A DNA stretch of 64,000 bases, taken from Furcasterigmium furcatum (Eukaryota; Ascomycota; Sordariomycetes; Glomerellales; Plectosphaerellaceae). The position numbers were made by a program, and so were the translations under genes. Positions within the stretch are counted from its first letter, which is position 1, and every line of letters begins with the position of its first letter. This document shows, piece after piece, positions 12,037-23,144 of the stretch. The DNA lies in assembly GCA_001599815.1 (NCBI GenBank), contig BCIA01000003.1:2232001-2296000 (forward strand), in the 5' to 3' direction. The notes below the pieces were generated by a model. It was given only the letters and a program-made list of their open reading frames with translations, made no database searches and was not told where the DNA came from.

Positions 12037-12810
12037 ATGGACTACCCCCTCGATGAAGAAGACGACCACTTCCTCTCCGACACACAATCACTCTCCGACA
12101 TCTCCCTCTCCGACGGCAGCATCAGCGGCAGCGACGACGAGGACCTCTCGCCCCCGAAGCCCGTCCAGCCCAACTTCTTTGCGCCGCCCTTCTACGGCCG
12201 ACCGCCAACGCCTCTCCCGCCCTCACCTTCGCTCACCTCCCTCCTCCGCCCCTCGCGACCAACTACCCCCGATGCCTCGGACGATGACTTCGAGCCCGTC
12301 CCGCGCGCGTCCCCCAAGGTCCCGACATACGAGTACTACGGCTTCGTGCTCTACCTCTTCTCCACGCTCACGTTCCTCGTGTACCTGCTGTGGTCATTCC
12401 TGCCGTCGCCCTTCCTCCACGCCCTCGGGATCTACTACTACCCGAACCGATGGTGGGCGCTCGCCATTCCCGCATTTATCACTATGCTTGGGGTGTACAT
12501 CTACGTCGCCCTCGCGCTATACAATATTGAAATCCTGACGCTGCCGCTGACGTCGATGGAGACGGTCGTAGACGATGCGGCGCAGGTGGCGGTGGTAGAC
12601 AGCAAGGGGCGGATACGGCACGGGTCGAAGCGGAGGACCAAGGACAAGCGGGATCATAGGGTGAATGGGGGCCCGAGACTGAAATGGAGGAGTGTGTGGA
12701 ATGAGGGGACGGATGCGGTCATGGATGTGCCCTTGTCGGGTGTCTGTGAGGTGCTCTATGGCGAGGGGAGGGACATTAAAGATGTGTCTGGGGATGAAGG
12801 GTGGTCATAG
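12037..12810 (+). CDS. gpi19: PIG-P/Gpi19-like subunit of GPI-GlcNAc transferase
   Basis: The 257-aa product has an acidic, Ser/Pro-rich N-terminal ~100 residues. The PIG-P core begins at YEYYGFVLYLFSTLTFLVYLLW (first membrane hairpin segment). It continues with the loop GIYYYPNRWWALAIPAF and a second segment ending IYVALALYN. The C-terminal cytosolic part contains a basic stretch. PIG-P proteins share this two-helix layout and the YYP..WW motif. The subunit works in the ER complex that adds GlcNAc to phosphatidylinositol, the first step of GPI-anchor synthesis. The start chosen is the ATG in the context GCCGCCATGG. An in-frame ATG 75 codons upstream is less likely. Confidence 0.85.
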   Translation: MDYPLDEEDDHFLSDTQSLSDISLSDGSISGSDDEDLSPPKPVQPNFFAPPFYGRPPTPLPPSPSLTSLLRPSRPTTPDASDDDFEPVPRASPKVPTYEYYGFVLYLFSTLTFLVYLLWSFLPSPFLHALGIYYYPNRWWALAIPAFITMLGVYIYVALALYNIEILTLPLTSMETVVDDAAQVAVVDSKGRIRHGSKRRTKDKRDHRVNGGPRLKWRSVWNEGTDAVMDVPLSGVCEVLYGEGRDIKDVSGDEGWS

Positions 12811-13339
12811 CTGGATCCCGAGATAGAGAAAGAGAATGTCGTCTTGGAAATAATTCGCGAGAATTCGCGGTCTTGCATGATGGTGAACATGGAATCTAGC
12901 CCATGCGCTGCACTCACAGACATTGGCTAACATGACGAGGCAGAGGGCGGTACCGGGGGGCCATGAACACCATAGGAGCCTAAATAAACACAGGCCCATG
13001 TGGTCCAGGTTCTTGCATAACTTAATTAGGACTTTCATTGAAGACTGCTGATGATAACTGCCAGATCTTGCCCTTGAATGTCTGGCCATGGAGTTTGCGC
13101 CGCTCACCGAACCCTCACCGAGATGCAAGAGGCGCTAGTCTACAACAGGGAAAGCCGCTCTGCCTGCTTGGAGCTTCGACTCTCGAATCAAAATCCTCTC
13201 AGCCTTGCACCTCCATCCACTCCACCAACCCACCGCGTCGCGATTCCTGAGATCGAGCGTCTTCCTGCGCCAAACACCCCCCGAAACCAATCCATCACCA
13301 GTCGCCAACTCGACGCTCAATCTCCCAACAGACGCGACC
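12811..13339. other. Intergenic, nothing recognised beyond flanking UTRs
   Basis: This contains the 3' end of the PIG-P gene and the leader of the Arp4 gene. The last ~130 bases are C/A-rich leader. No other feature was seen. Confidence 0.5.
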
Positions 13340-14813
13340 ATGTCTCAGCAGCCCCTGTCGTCATCGGCGCAGCCGACCGACGTTTACGGCGGAGGTGAGC
13401 AAGCGGTCGCATCCCTACAACACGTTGCCTCGAGCTAACCTTCCCTCAGACGAGGTCTCCGCCCTTGTCCTCGATCCCGGATACTGCCACACTAGAGCTG
13501 GGTTCGCCGGAGAGGACGTGCCCAAGTGCATCCTCCCCTCCAACTATGGTCGCATCACAACCTCCGAGCCCCCGAAGGACCTCTTCGGCGACGAGTGCCT
13601 CATCCCTCGACCCGACTTCGAGGTCAAGAACTACATGTCGCGCGATAGCGTCGTCGAGGACTGGGACACCGCCACGAAGATGTGGGAGTACATGCTGGTC
13701 AACCGCCTGCAGCCCGAGCGACAGACGCCACCCTCGAAGAACGGTCTCAACGACGGCCCCAAGGAGGGAGGCGATGGCGATGGCGATGGCGACGTCAACA
13801 TGGACGAGGTGGAGGAGCAGGAGAAGGCCCTGCAGGAGAACCCGCTGCTCATGACCGAGGCGCCCTGGAACACGGCTAAGTCGCGTGAGAAGGCCATCGA
13901 GATCATCATGGAGAACTGGGGCTGCCCTGCCTTCTGGCTCAGCCGAACCCCCGTGCTTGCCGCATTCGCTGCCGGCAAGCCCAGCGCCCTGGTCATCGAT
14001 GTCGGCGGCGCCAACACGTCTGTCACCGCTATCCACGACGGCACGACCCTCAAGCGTTCCATCCAGAAGTCCCCCGTGGGCGGTCTCTGGCTCTCGTCCC
14101 AGGTTCGCAGCCTCTTCGAGTCTTCCGATCCCAAGGTCGACATCGTTCCCACCTACTTGGTCGAGAGCAAGACCCCCGTCGACGCCGGCGCCCCCGCGCA
14201 GTTCAAGGAGCGCAAGTTCGATTTCAGCATCACCGACTCGTTCCGCGCGTACGAGGAGGAGCGCGTCGTCACCGAGTTCAAGGAGTCCGTCGTGGAAGTC
14301 TGGCGGGGCCCGGGCAAGTTCCTGGCGCCGCAGAACGAGGAGTACGCGCGTAACCAGCCCGGCCGCGTGTACGAGTTCCCCAACGGCGCCAACCAGATGT
14401 GGCGCGAGCCGCGCTACCGCGTGTCGGAGGGCATGTGGGACGAGGCGGCGGCGCTGCCCGTCGCCGGCGAGGAGGGCGGCATCACTAAGGCGCAGACCAT
14501 CCCCGAGCTGATCCGCAGCTGCCTTAACTCGGTGGACGTGGACCTCCGCCCCAACCTGCTCGGCAACATCGTCGTCACGGGAAGCACGAGCCTCCTCAAC
14601 GGGTTCAACGACCGCCTCAACAACGAGCTGATGACCATGTTCCCCGGCACCAAGATCAAGATCCATGCGGCGGGCCTGACGACGGAGCGGCGCTTCGGCG
14701 CCTGGATCGGCGGCAGCATCCTGGCCAGCTTGGGCACCTTCCACCAGATGTGGATCTCGCGTAAGGAGTACGAGGAGAACGGCGTCAACATTGTGGAGAA
14801 GCGCTGCAAGTAA
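13340..14813 (+). CDS. arp4: Actin-related protein 4 (NuA4/INO80/SWR1 subunit)
   Basis: The 472-aa product comes from exons 13340-13394 and 13450-14813. The actin fold is clear: VSALVLDPGYCHTRAGFAGE (phosphate loop 1 region), IDVGGANTSVTAIHDG (phosphate loop 2 region), GGLWLSSQVR, and a C-terminal NIVVTGSTSLLNGFNDRLNN followed by RRFGAWIGGSILASLGTF. The N-terminal lead and wording match Arp4 rather than actin. A low-complexity acidic insert (GDGDGDGDVNMDEVEEQE, about residue 135) lies within the fold. Arp4 is a nuclear protein shared by the NuA4 acetyltransferase and the INO80 and SWR1 remodellers, where it helps bind nucleosomes. The start is the only ATG giving a phase-matched splice over the 55-nt intron. 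Confidence 0.93.
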
Positions 14814-15791
14814 GGCTGAACCCGCGGGGTCGTTGTTTTCTAGACACTGTTCGGGGGGGCACAGGGACGGGCTCTTGGTCGGTTGCAGCAGGCGTACGGA
14901 GTTGACAGACAGGTCACTGAAAAGGCCTTGGACTTGCGAGGTGGTTTATCCGCCTCTGAAAATGGCTTGAGAGGGGCAGCGCATGCTCCCGGCATTGTAT
15001 TAGCAGGTGTTTAACCTGGATTGTAGAGAATACATGCAAAATGGCTTTTAGACGTGTTGGGCACTTAACAGGCAGGGCATTCATTTGAGAGCCTGGTTCA
15101 AGTTTTCAGGACTTGCCCATCCCCACCATTTCATAGGCAATTAACATCTGGTCGCTCCTTCCAAATAGGTATGCATCAGACAAATCCCGATGCCCAATCT
15201 TGAGGAAGGACGCCTTTGATTCAACTGTTCAGTTGCCCAACAACTTTCCAGCCATAAAACGCACCAGCTTCATTCAGCCCAGTGCACGAAGTTTCCTGCA
15301 CAACAACCTACTGGAAGGATTCTTGGATCAACCCTCCCAAGTCACAACCAAAACCTCTACCAACCTGGAACCTTGTACACTGGCTTGCCCAGGGCAGTCA
15401 AGAGTCAATGCTGAGGTAAGCAAACCATTGTCCATTGAATCCCCACCCCCAGATTCACCTGCCGGCTGCCATCCGACGATATCATTGGCTCACTCTTCAT
15501 GCCTCAGGCACCTTTGCAGAAATTCGGTTTGGGTCATACGGATTTCGCGCTCCCAACTCGAACTCTCCTTCCTACAGGACCTCCCCGTGCGTGCTGGAGC
15601 CTGGGCTGCGTAACTAAACCGTCGCGCGACTTCAACCTCAACAATCCCAACCACGAACTCCGGTCATCAACAGCACGGACTCCCGATACTTCGTACCGAG
15701 AACCAGGCGAGGCATGGTTCATTCCCTCCGCGTCATCGCGCGCCAACCCGGTGGTCTCTGAGGGGGCGTGAACCACGCGACAATCGCCACG
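14814..15791. other. Intergenic plus probable TAF1 leader
   Basis: No separate gene was recognised. A GTAAGC at about 15416 followed by several AG acceptors near 15580 would fit an intron in the TAF1 5' leader, but this is not proven. Confidence 0.4.
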
Positions 15792-18700
15792 ATGGCCGCC
15801 GCGACCGACGACGAGACGCCCGCCGCCGGCAACGACGGGTGGAAGGCGCAAGACGAGGCCGATGAGGCAAACATCCAGAGCCTCCTTTCGCAAGTTGAGA
15901 GAGGTGATCCCATGAGCCTCAACCTCAGCCACGATACCCCTTTCGACCAGACGAACAAGGCCGACGACGCGCAAGATTTCGAAGACATCAGCGACGACGA
16001 TCTCCCCGAGGAGGAGGAAGCACACGCGCAGAACTCGCTCTCTGTTCCAGGCCTCACCGATGATGGCGGCACCAGTAACGATACGGACGACCTCTTCGGC
16101 GAGGGCGAAGGCCCTTCCTCCCCCATCGATCCGATTCCCGGTCCTGGATCGCCCGGCGCCCATATTCACGACCCCGAAGCCGAGTCATCATTCCGCGACC
16201 TCAACTTCAACGCCGATCCTTCTTCCCTTGCGACAAACCAAGACCCCTCCATCCCGCCGCCGCCCCTGAACTCGGCAGACCTCGTCAAGCAGGCGTGGCC
16301 TGGCTTCGAGACTGGCAAGATCCTCCAGTGGAACGAACTCATCCCCCCGAAGAAGGCGTATCGCAAGGACAAGAAATCCGGAAGGAAGCCGAAGGCTCTG
16401 ATCACCAGCAAACTCACGCTTGAACTCGCTGCCGACCAGGAGAAACTCTTCCGTGTGCCCGGCCCGGCCACGTCGACCTATAAGCAACACCTCAGCGATG
16501 CCGAGGCCCGGGGACTCGTGTCCTGCCGCAAGTCCGACATCGAAGAGGAAGCCAGCAACGACAAGGTCCTCGACTTTGGTCTTGAGGAGGACGATGAGAC
16601 CGTTGGCGGCTTCACCCTTCAAGACATCGATATGGTCTGTCATGACTGGACCCAGCACGTCGACCACGTCGAAGCCGACTTTGAAGTGAAGATACTAGCC
16701 CAGGCTGGAGCTGAGAGTCCCACTGCCACCAGGAAGCGAGCCGACGACGACGACAACGGCTCGGAAGATGAATGGGATGACCTCTTCCTTAAGAAGGAAG
16801 ATGCGCCCGACGTGCCCCCACCACGAAAGAAGGTTCGGTTGCCCATCGAGGCTGGTCTGCCTCGAATCTCACGATTCACTGCGCCTTCGTTCGACTCGTT
16901 CGAGGACATGACCAAGCGCGGCGCGAAGCGTGTCACCCTCGACATGAACGATCCCTACCTTCTGCTGGAGGAGAACCAGTCGCAGCGCGGCCCCAAGCGC
17001 CAACGCATCGAGCAGAGGCTCATCCGGATGACCAACGGAGAGTCGCGGCCCGACATCTTCCAGCGCTTTAACTTGTCCAACGACGATGCGTACGAGGCTC
17101 TTAAGGAGAACCATCAGCACAAAGTCAGAGCGACACTGGGCAACCTTGCTGTTGAACACAGTATGCCCGCACTTCGGCTTTCTTGGCCCTTCTACAAGGT
17201 CAAGCTCGACCTCAGGAACGGCAAATTCCATCGCCCCGAGTTCAAATTCGGCAAGCTTGCCAATCAGACCACCCGCTTTGAGAAGTTGACCTTGCACAAG
17301 CGTAAGTCCAAGAAGGGCAAGGCCCATGAAGTCTTCCGGACGACCAAAGATCTCGGCATCACGGACAACTCCTCCGCGGTCCTCTTCGAGTACTGCGAGA
17401 GACGCCCGCCGGTTCTCTCCAATTTTGGTATGGGCAATCGTGTCATCAACTACTACCGTAAGAAGAAGGTCGATGAAGACGAAGCTCCTCCCAAGATGGA
17501 GGTTGGAGAATCGCACGTGCTACACCCCGAGGACAGGTCGCCGTTCGCCATCTTTGGCGAGGTCAAGGCCGGCGAGACGATGCCCACTCTACACAACCAG
17601 ATGTACAGAGCGCCCATCTTCAAACACAAGGCTCGATCGACGGACTTCCTCTGCATTCGTAGCTCCACGGGCATCGACGGGCCAAAGTTCTACCTTCACA
17701 ATATCGACCATCTCTACGTCGTAGGACAGACCTTCCCGTCGGTTGAAATTCCTGGCCCCCACAGTCGAAAGGTCACGAATGCGTCGAAGAATCGTATCAA
17801 GATGGTCTCGTATCGCATGATGAGGCGCAATGACGAGCGTGTGGTAAACCTTGCAGATATCACGAAACACATCGCGGACTCAACCGACACCCAGAATCGC
17901 CAAAAGTTGAAGGAATTCCTTGTCTCGGCAAAGCGAGAGAAAGGACAGTGGACCCTCAAGGAGGGCGAGCAGCTCATGGACGAAAATCGGATCCGCCAGA
18001 TGATCAAGCCGGAAGATGTCTGTCTCATCGACGGCATGCAGCTGGGCATGCAAATGCTCGAGGATGCGGGCTTCGACCCCGACAATGTCAACCTTGACGA
18101 GGAGCCCGAAGAGCCCGAAGAAGACGAGGATGATAACAACACCACGACAAAGGGCGGCAAGAAGAAGGAGGAGAAGCCCGAGGACAAGATGACGGACCGA
18201 ATGGCGCCTTGGAAGACCAGCAAGGCCTTCATCGATGCCTGTGCCGGCAAGGCGATGCTCAAGCTGCACGGCGAGGGCGATCCCACTGGCCACGGACTTG
18301 GTTTCAGCTTCATCCGCACGTCCATGAAGGGCGGTTACATCGAGACCGTCCAGAAGGGCGGCTCGCATACCACGGCAGCGGATGCCATGGCTTCCCATCC
18401 CGACGCAATGCGCAAGGCATACAATGGCCACGCATACAACGTGAAGGAGCAGGAAGCCATGTACAAGAAGGGCATCAATACGATCTGGGACCGGCAGAAG
18501 GCAACCCTGTCCGACCCCGAAGAGAAGGATGACAGTCTCGTCGTCCCGCCCCCGGTAGATGAAGACGAGCGGTTCAACACGCAGGTATCGCATACGCCCG
18601 CGCACTTTGACGAAGGTGCCAGTCAGATCACGGGCATGACCTCGGCGAGCCGCACGAACCGAAAGCGACTGCGCATCATCCGCGAGTACCCGACCGAAGA

Positions 18701-20270
18701 CGGCGGCACCGAGCAGCGCATCGAGATCGTGGATGACCCGGTCATCATCGACAAGTACATCAAGCGCAAGAAGGAGCAGGAGATCGAGAACATCAAGTAC
18801 GGCCGCGACGTTCCCCATTCCCCAAAGACCACACCTTCTCCCCAGGACCCCTTCCCCTTTGACCCAGTTTCTGGCTTGGAACTTCATATTTGGGCATCAC
18901 CTTCTAACGTTGCTCAACTAGCATCTACGAGGGACGACCGACCGGAGAATTGGGCCAAGATCGCAGGACTCTGGCTGAGTAAGCAGTTTCCCTCTGTCGA
19001 CTTGTCGACACTCATTGACGCCTTCATCTTAGAATTGAGAAGGAGCTCGAGCGGCTCAACCGCAACAAGGCCCGAAGACAGGCACGCGAGTCCCAGAAGG
19101 GCATCCGTCGAAAAGATGTGGCCGGCGCCGGATCACCTGAGCCTGATAAGGCAGCCGCAGGCACAACCCGGAAGTGCAACAACTGTGGCCAGGTTGGACA
19201 CATCAAGACGAACAAAAAGTAACGTCTATGATCCCCTCATTGTGTTGAACCCTTCCACCCCCTTCCCCTTCCCTACCCCTCCGTCCTCTGCCTCCCCTCC
19301 CTTCCCCCGTGCCCCGTTTGCGTTTGATCCCAGGCCTTCAACGGACATATGCGGCATCTTCAGACCATCCCGGTGGAAATACAGGAACAAGCGACCCGCC
19401 CCAGTCGACGAGGACGAGGAACTCCTAGGCCGGCCCTTCAAGTTTAGGATTGTGCAGCTCCGCAAAGCGCTCAAGCAACAGACGCAGATACGACAGGTGG
19501 AAGCTGCGCAAACCACTGCGCAAGCCAGCCAGCCGGCAGAGTCAGCTCTTGATGTCTTACCTGAAGCGGACCATCAACCGCGGGATGAACCGCGAAAGGT
19601 GCCTTCAAAGGTGCCGCAGCTTTCCAAGGCCAGGTGTGAGCCATCCGAGAACCCCCAGCGAAGGCGGCCAAAGGATGCGATACCTCGACCACCCAAGACC
19701 CCGCGGCCCCCGTCGAAGCCGGCACGCCAGGAACAACTACCGCTCGTCTTCCCCCTCAAGGACCTGGATCGGCCCGAATCCGTTTTTCGACCTCCTCCTC
19801 GGCATCATCCCAAAGCGATCGCCGCGCCTATGGCCTCCGTGACGCCGCTTCTGGGTTTGCGCCCTGGAGGCACGGCCAGGGAGCAGTAGCGTCGCCCCTC
19901 TGTCCTCGGCGGCAATAATCCGAATTCTCTCAGGGTCACCTTATACAGCAGTACCGCCATCCCGGTGGAAGAGCACGACGCAGCCGTGGAGCGCCTGGCT
20001 CGCAGATCCAAGGCCTACAACCCCCGCTGGAACTGCAGATCCGACAGGACCGGGACATCATAAGACACTGAAATCTAGTGATTTCGGGGACCAAACGTTT
20101 CATATCCACTTCATCTCGCAATACCCAACACACCCCATCTGAACCAGCAGACTAACATTCTCATCTCAAGGCTTTGCCCGATGCTTAACGGTACGATGAA
20201 GACCGACAACAGCATGGCCGAGCACGGCGGATTCGGCGCTTACGGCGGCCCTTCCGCGGCATCACCGTAA
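15792..20270 (+). CDS. taf1: TFIID subunit TAF1
   Basis: The 1115-aa product is joined from 15792-18796, 18922-18978, 19033-19218 and 20171-20270, with all phases closing. The N-terminus is acidic. The central conserved TAF1 region includes DFLCIRSSTGIDGPKFYLHN, LYVVGQTFPSVEIPGPHSR and GLGFSFIR. Near the end a coiled segment (EKELERLNRNKARRQARE) precedes the zinc knuckle CNNCGQVGHIKTNKK with its last Cys in the next exon (LCPMLNGTMK). TAF1 is the scaffold of TFIID and contacts TBP and other TAFs at promoters. As expected for fungi, no bromodomains follow. The first ATG of the frame at 15792 is taken as the start. Two internal introns are ordinary (125 and 54 nt); the last, about 952 nt, is exceptional. 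The donor at 18797 is GTACGG, a weaker match. Confidence 0.9.
19219..20170 (+). other. Unusually long TAF1 intron with open frames
   Basis: The intron runs from GTAACG at 19219 to CTCAAG at 20170 and separates KTNKK from LCPMLNG of the zinc knuckle. Plus-strand frame 0 (the exon 1 frame) stays open to 19889 and would encode a basic, Pro/Gln-rich stretch. A second open stretch near 19970-20060 (reading EEHDAAVERLARRSK) also looks protein-like. No domain was recognised. It may hold an alternative terminal exon or a nested gene, or be chance. Confidence 0.5.
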
Positions 20271-23144
20271 GCCCAGCACGATACGACGACTGGGCGGGAG
20301 ATGAAGTTTGAAAGGAAAGAGCTACAAGGGAGTGTGTGGAAATTGTGAGGCGATACTTGCGCGGGAACTCCAGGTGGACTTAGTTTGAGTCAGTGTATTA
20401 CTTCAATCCCAAAGGGCTGGGAGATCGGACGGACGGACGGCGGCGGCGCAAGGCGGCTCGGTCAGGCATTCTTAGTATCAGCCAGCGCGTCAATACAGCA
20501 CAAGCGCATTGCATGAGGAAACCGGGGTCGGTGTCGCCGGCGACGTGGGATCCGTCGGAAGATTTGCTTTCCATCAGTCGCACGTCAGTCGCGGAAAGAT
20601 TGTGCACTAGACAGGACTAAAAGACGGGACGGACGACTAGCCACCCAACCTACGGCCACGGCGTCACCGCCTCTTTGTCTGTTTTAAGGGAACTACCGAA
20701 CAACGCATCGACGGCGGGCGGCGTCGGGAGAAGGAGATGGATGTTGTTGTCGTGGACTGGTGATGTTGACCAGCTCCCTGATCGCTCTCCACGTGCGGTG
20801 GACATTGAATGTCGATATCGCGGCATGATTGGTCCCGGCTCCGCGACGGAAGTGGCACACTGCATGGGTGTTGGCAGGAAGCGAGTGGGGCCGCCGTGTT
20901 GCTAAAAATAGTTATTTTTTAGAAACGGTCCTCGGCTCGATGGGGTGACGATGCGGCCAAGGCGTAGGGCGGACCGGGGCCGGGGATGCGGGAGAGGTGT
21001 GTGTTGGGCGTTTTGGGGGCTGGGAAGGGAGATCTTTCTTGTCAGGGGCCCAGGGCCCAAGGGGACGGGGAGATCTGTGTGTTTGGGTGGCCGGGTTGCC
21101 GGGGCACTGCCACCACGGATGGGATGGACTGCGGGGGATGGGCGTGACGGCGCTTAAGGGGCCAGTGATGGGGCCGAAGACGGGGGTTGATGGTGATGAG
21201 GCGTGATGAGAATGGCGGGATCGCGATGTTGCAGTGTTCTGAGCAATATGTTGGTCATGATTGTGATGACTACGTGTGCAACGAGGCACTGTTGGGCCAG
21301 TGTCTGTAAGGGCTGACCAGCGTGATGGCGGGTTCTATTGGTCGCGGATGACATGAACCCGTTCGTGGTTGAGGGCCAGTCATCTATCAGTCATTGATGC
21401 CGGCCGGTGAAGATCATTATGCGGGCCGAAAGCCTGTCTCTGGTCGCAGGAAGGCCAAGGCCAACGTGCCAGTCTGGTGCGACTGCGAGAGGCAGAAACC
21501 TCGGGCCACCAGGCAGCACCGAGGGACTGGCATCCTCGCTGGGGATCAACGGTGATCTGCACAACCATTACAGGCTCCAGCCTTGTGGGTGAGACAAGAA
21601 GAAGAAACGGCCGTGTAGCCTCGGGGACCTGACAGGCCGCCACAGCCTCATGGGTCGATGGGCACAAAACGCCATTGAGATGTGGCCCGCAAGTTGCCGC
21701 GGGTGGTGGTCAGCGCCCCTGCGTGGCTCGCCCAATAGACGCGGGACGAAAGCGTCGAAGGGCCATCGAAGGGTAACACTTAGTCAGGGGCGGGGGAACG
21801 GGATGGCGGTGGCAGTGAGACATTGTCGAGATGTGTTCGCAACGCGGATGGACGAGGAGGATCACGGCGGCTGAGCATTCCTGAGTCCAGAGGTTATCGG
21901 CCGCAGAAGGGGCGCGAGAAAAGAGCAAAGAGAGGCTCGGACGGATGTCGGCCTGTCAGTGGCGGTGGGCGACCCTTCGGATGGCACGATGGTTGCACTG
22001 GTCGCCGAAGAGACGGACAGGGATGACGGAGGCTCACTCAGGCTTGCGAGTGACCTGCAATGAAAGGGGTACACACGGCTGAGCAGTACAAGCTGCACAG
22101 CATCTCAAGGGTTATTCCGTGGGCTGTTAGGGCCCCGAGTCCGACCGAGGAGACGGGCCACGATGTAGGGACGGATGACTCCGAACAAAGAGTATTTGAC
22201 CGAGTTCTGGTAGCCTCGGCATCACCGCGTGTCGGCCTGAGGACAGGCACCGCACATTTGATTGATGATGATGCAGGGGCGCGAGGATCTGGGACTCGAC
22301 GTCTGGACGTGAACTTCAGGTCAATCATCCACGCTTGTCTCACCAAGGATAAGGCTGGGAGCTTGGACCATCCAGAAAGGTGGACCCGGTTCCCTAGTGG
22401 AGCCTAGCGTCCAGAGCCCTGCAGATGCCAGGACAGTGCGCGTCTGGACTTCCCAGCGTCAGTCCCCGCTAACATGGCCCCCCGAGCCCGCAATTCGAGG
22501 GGCGAAATACAGTGCGCGCACTACCAGCACGGGGCTCCCGTTTCACCCGCGCACCGCGTGCTCTTCGGCCTCTGGGTGGTCCCCCCACCCGCCTTCTCTT
22601 TTCCATTTCCCTTCCATCCACGCTCTCTTCTGTCTGTCCTCGACACAACCACGTCTATTATTAGAACCATTTCAGCCCCATCGACCTGCAAGACAGAATA
22701 CCAAACCCATCCTCGACCTTGTCGCATGTCGAGCTTGACGTAGGTCCAACGGCGCTCGTGGCCCGTTTTGTTTTAATATCCCAATCCCCCGGTCCCAGTC
22801 TCTGGACGTCAAGCCCTCTCCGCCTTCAGCTTCGTCGCGACAAGCAAGCCGAGAAGGAAACAGACATCCTCCAGTGTCTCGCTTCCATCTCCAACACGGC
22901 CAGTCACCTCGTTACGACTGCCCCTCCTGGACCTCAGAGCTATAGCTCCTCCCCTAGAGCTTGGCCCAACACCGCCGCGATCCGCCCGCCCGACTTCACT
23001 GCTGGCTGACGCTGACCGCGCTCCTCGATTCCTCGTCGAGTCCTGCGACAACCGTCCTCGGCCGAGCTTGTCGATATAGCTTGCGCCGTGTGTATTTCAC
23101 GTGTATACGCGCCACCCCAAGCTGCTACCTGCCACGAAATCAAG
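20271..23144. other. Large intergenic region upstream of the MADS-box gene
   Basis: No gene was recognised on either strand. A MEF2/Rlm1-type site lies at 20902-20922. From about 22590 the plus strand is C/T-rich, as expected for the promoter and leader of the MADS gene. Several short G-rich tracts occur at 20940-21200. Confidence 0.5.
20902..20922. promoter_or_regulatory. MEF2/Rlm1-type binding site with an inverted half-copy
   Basis: CTAAAAATAG matches the MEF2/Rlm1 consensus CTA(A/T)4TAG exactly. It is followed at once by TTATTTTTTAG, an approximate inverted copy. It stands out in a G/C-rich neighbourhood and lies about 2.2 kb upstream of a MEF2-type MADS gene. Binding and function are inferred. 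Confidence 0.45.

Noticed and set aside
13446..14744. 432-codon minus-strand frame opposite Arp4
   Set aside because: It is the mirror of a strongly biased coding strand; Arp4 explains the sequence fully.
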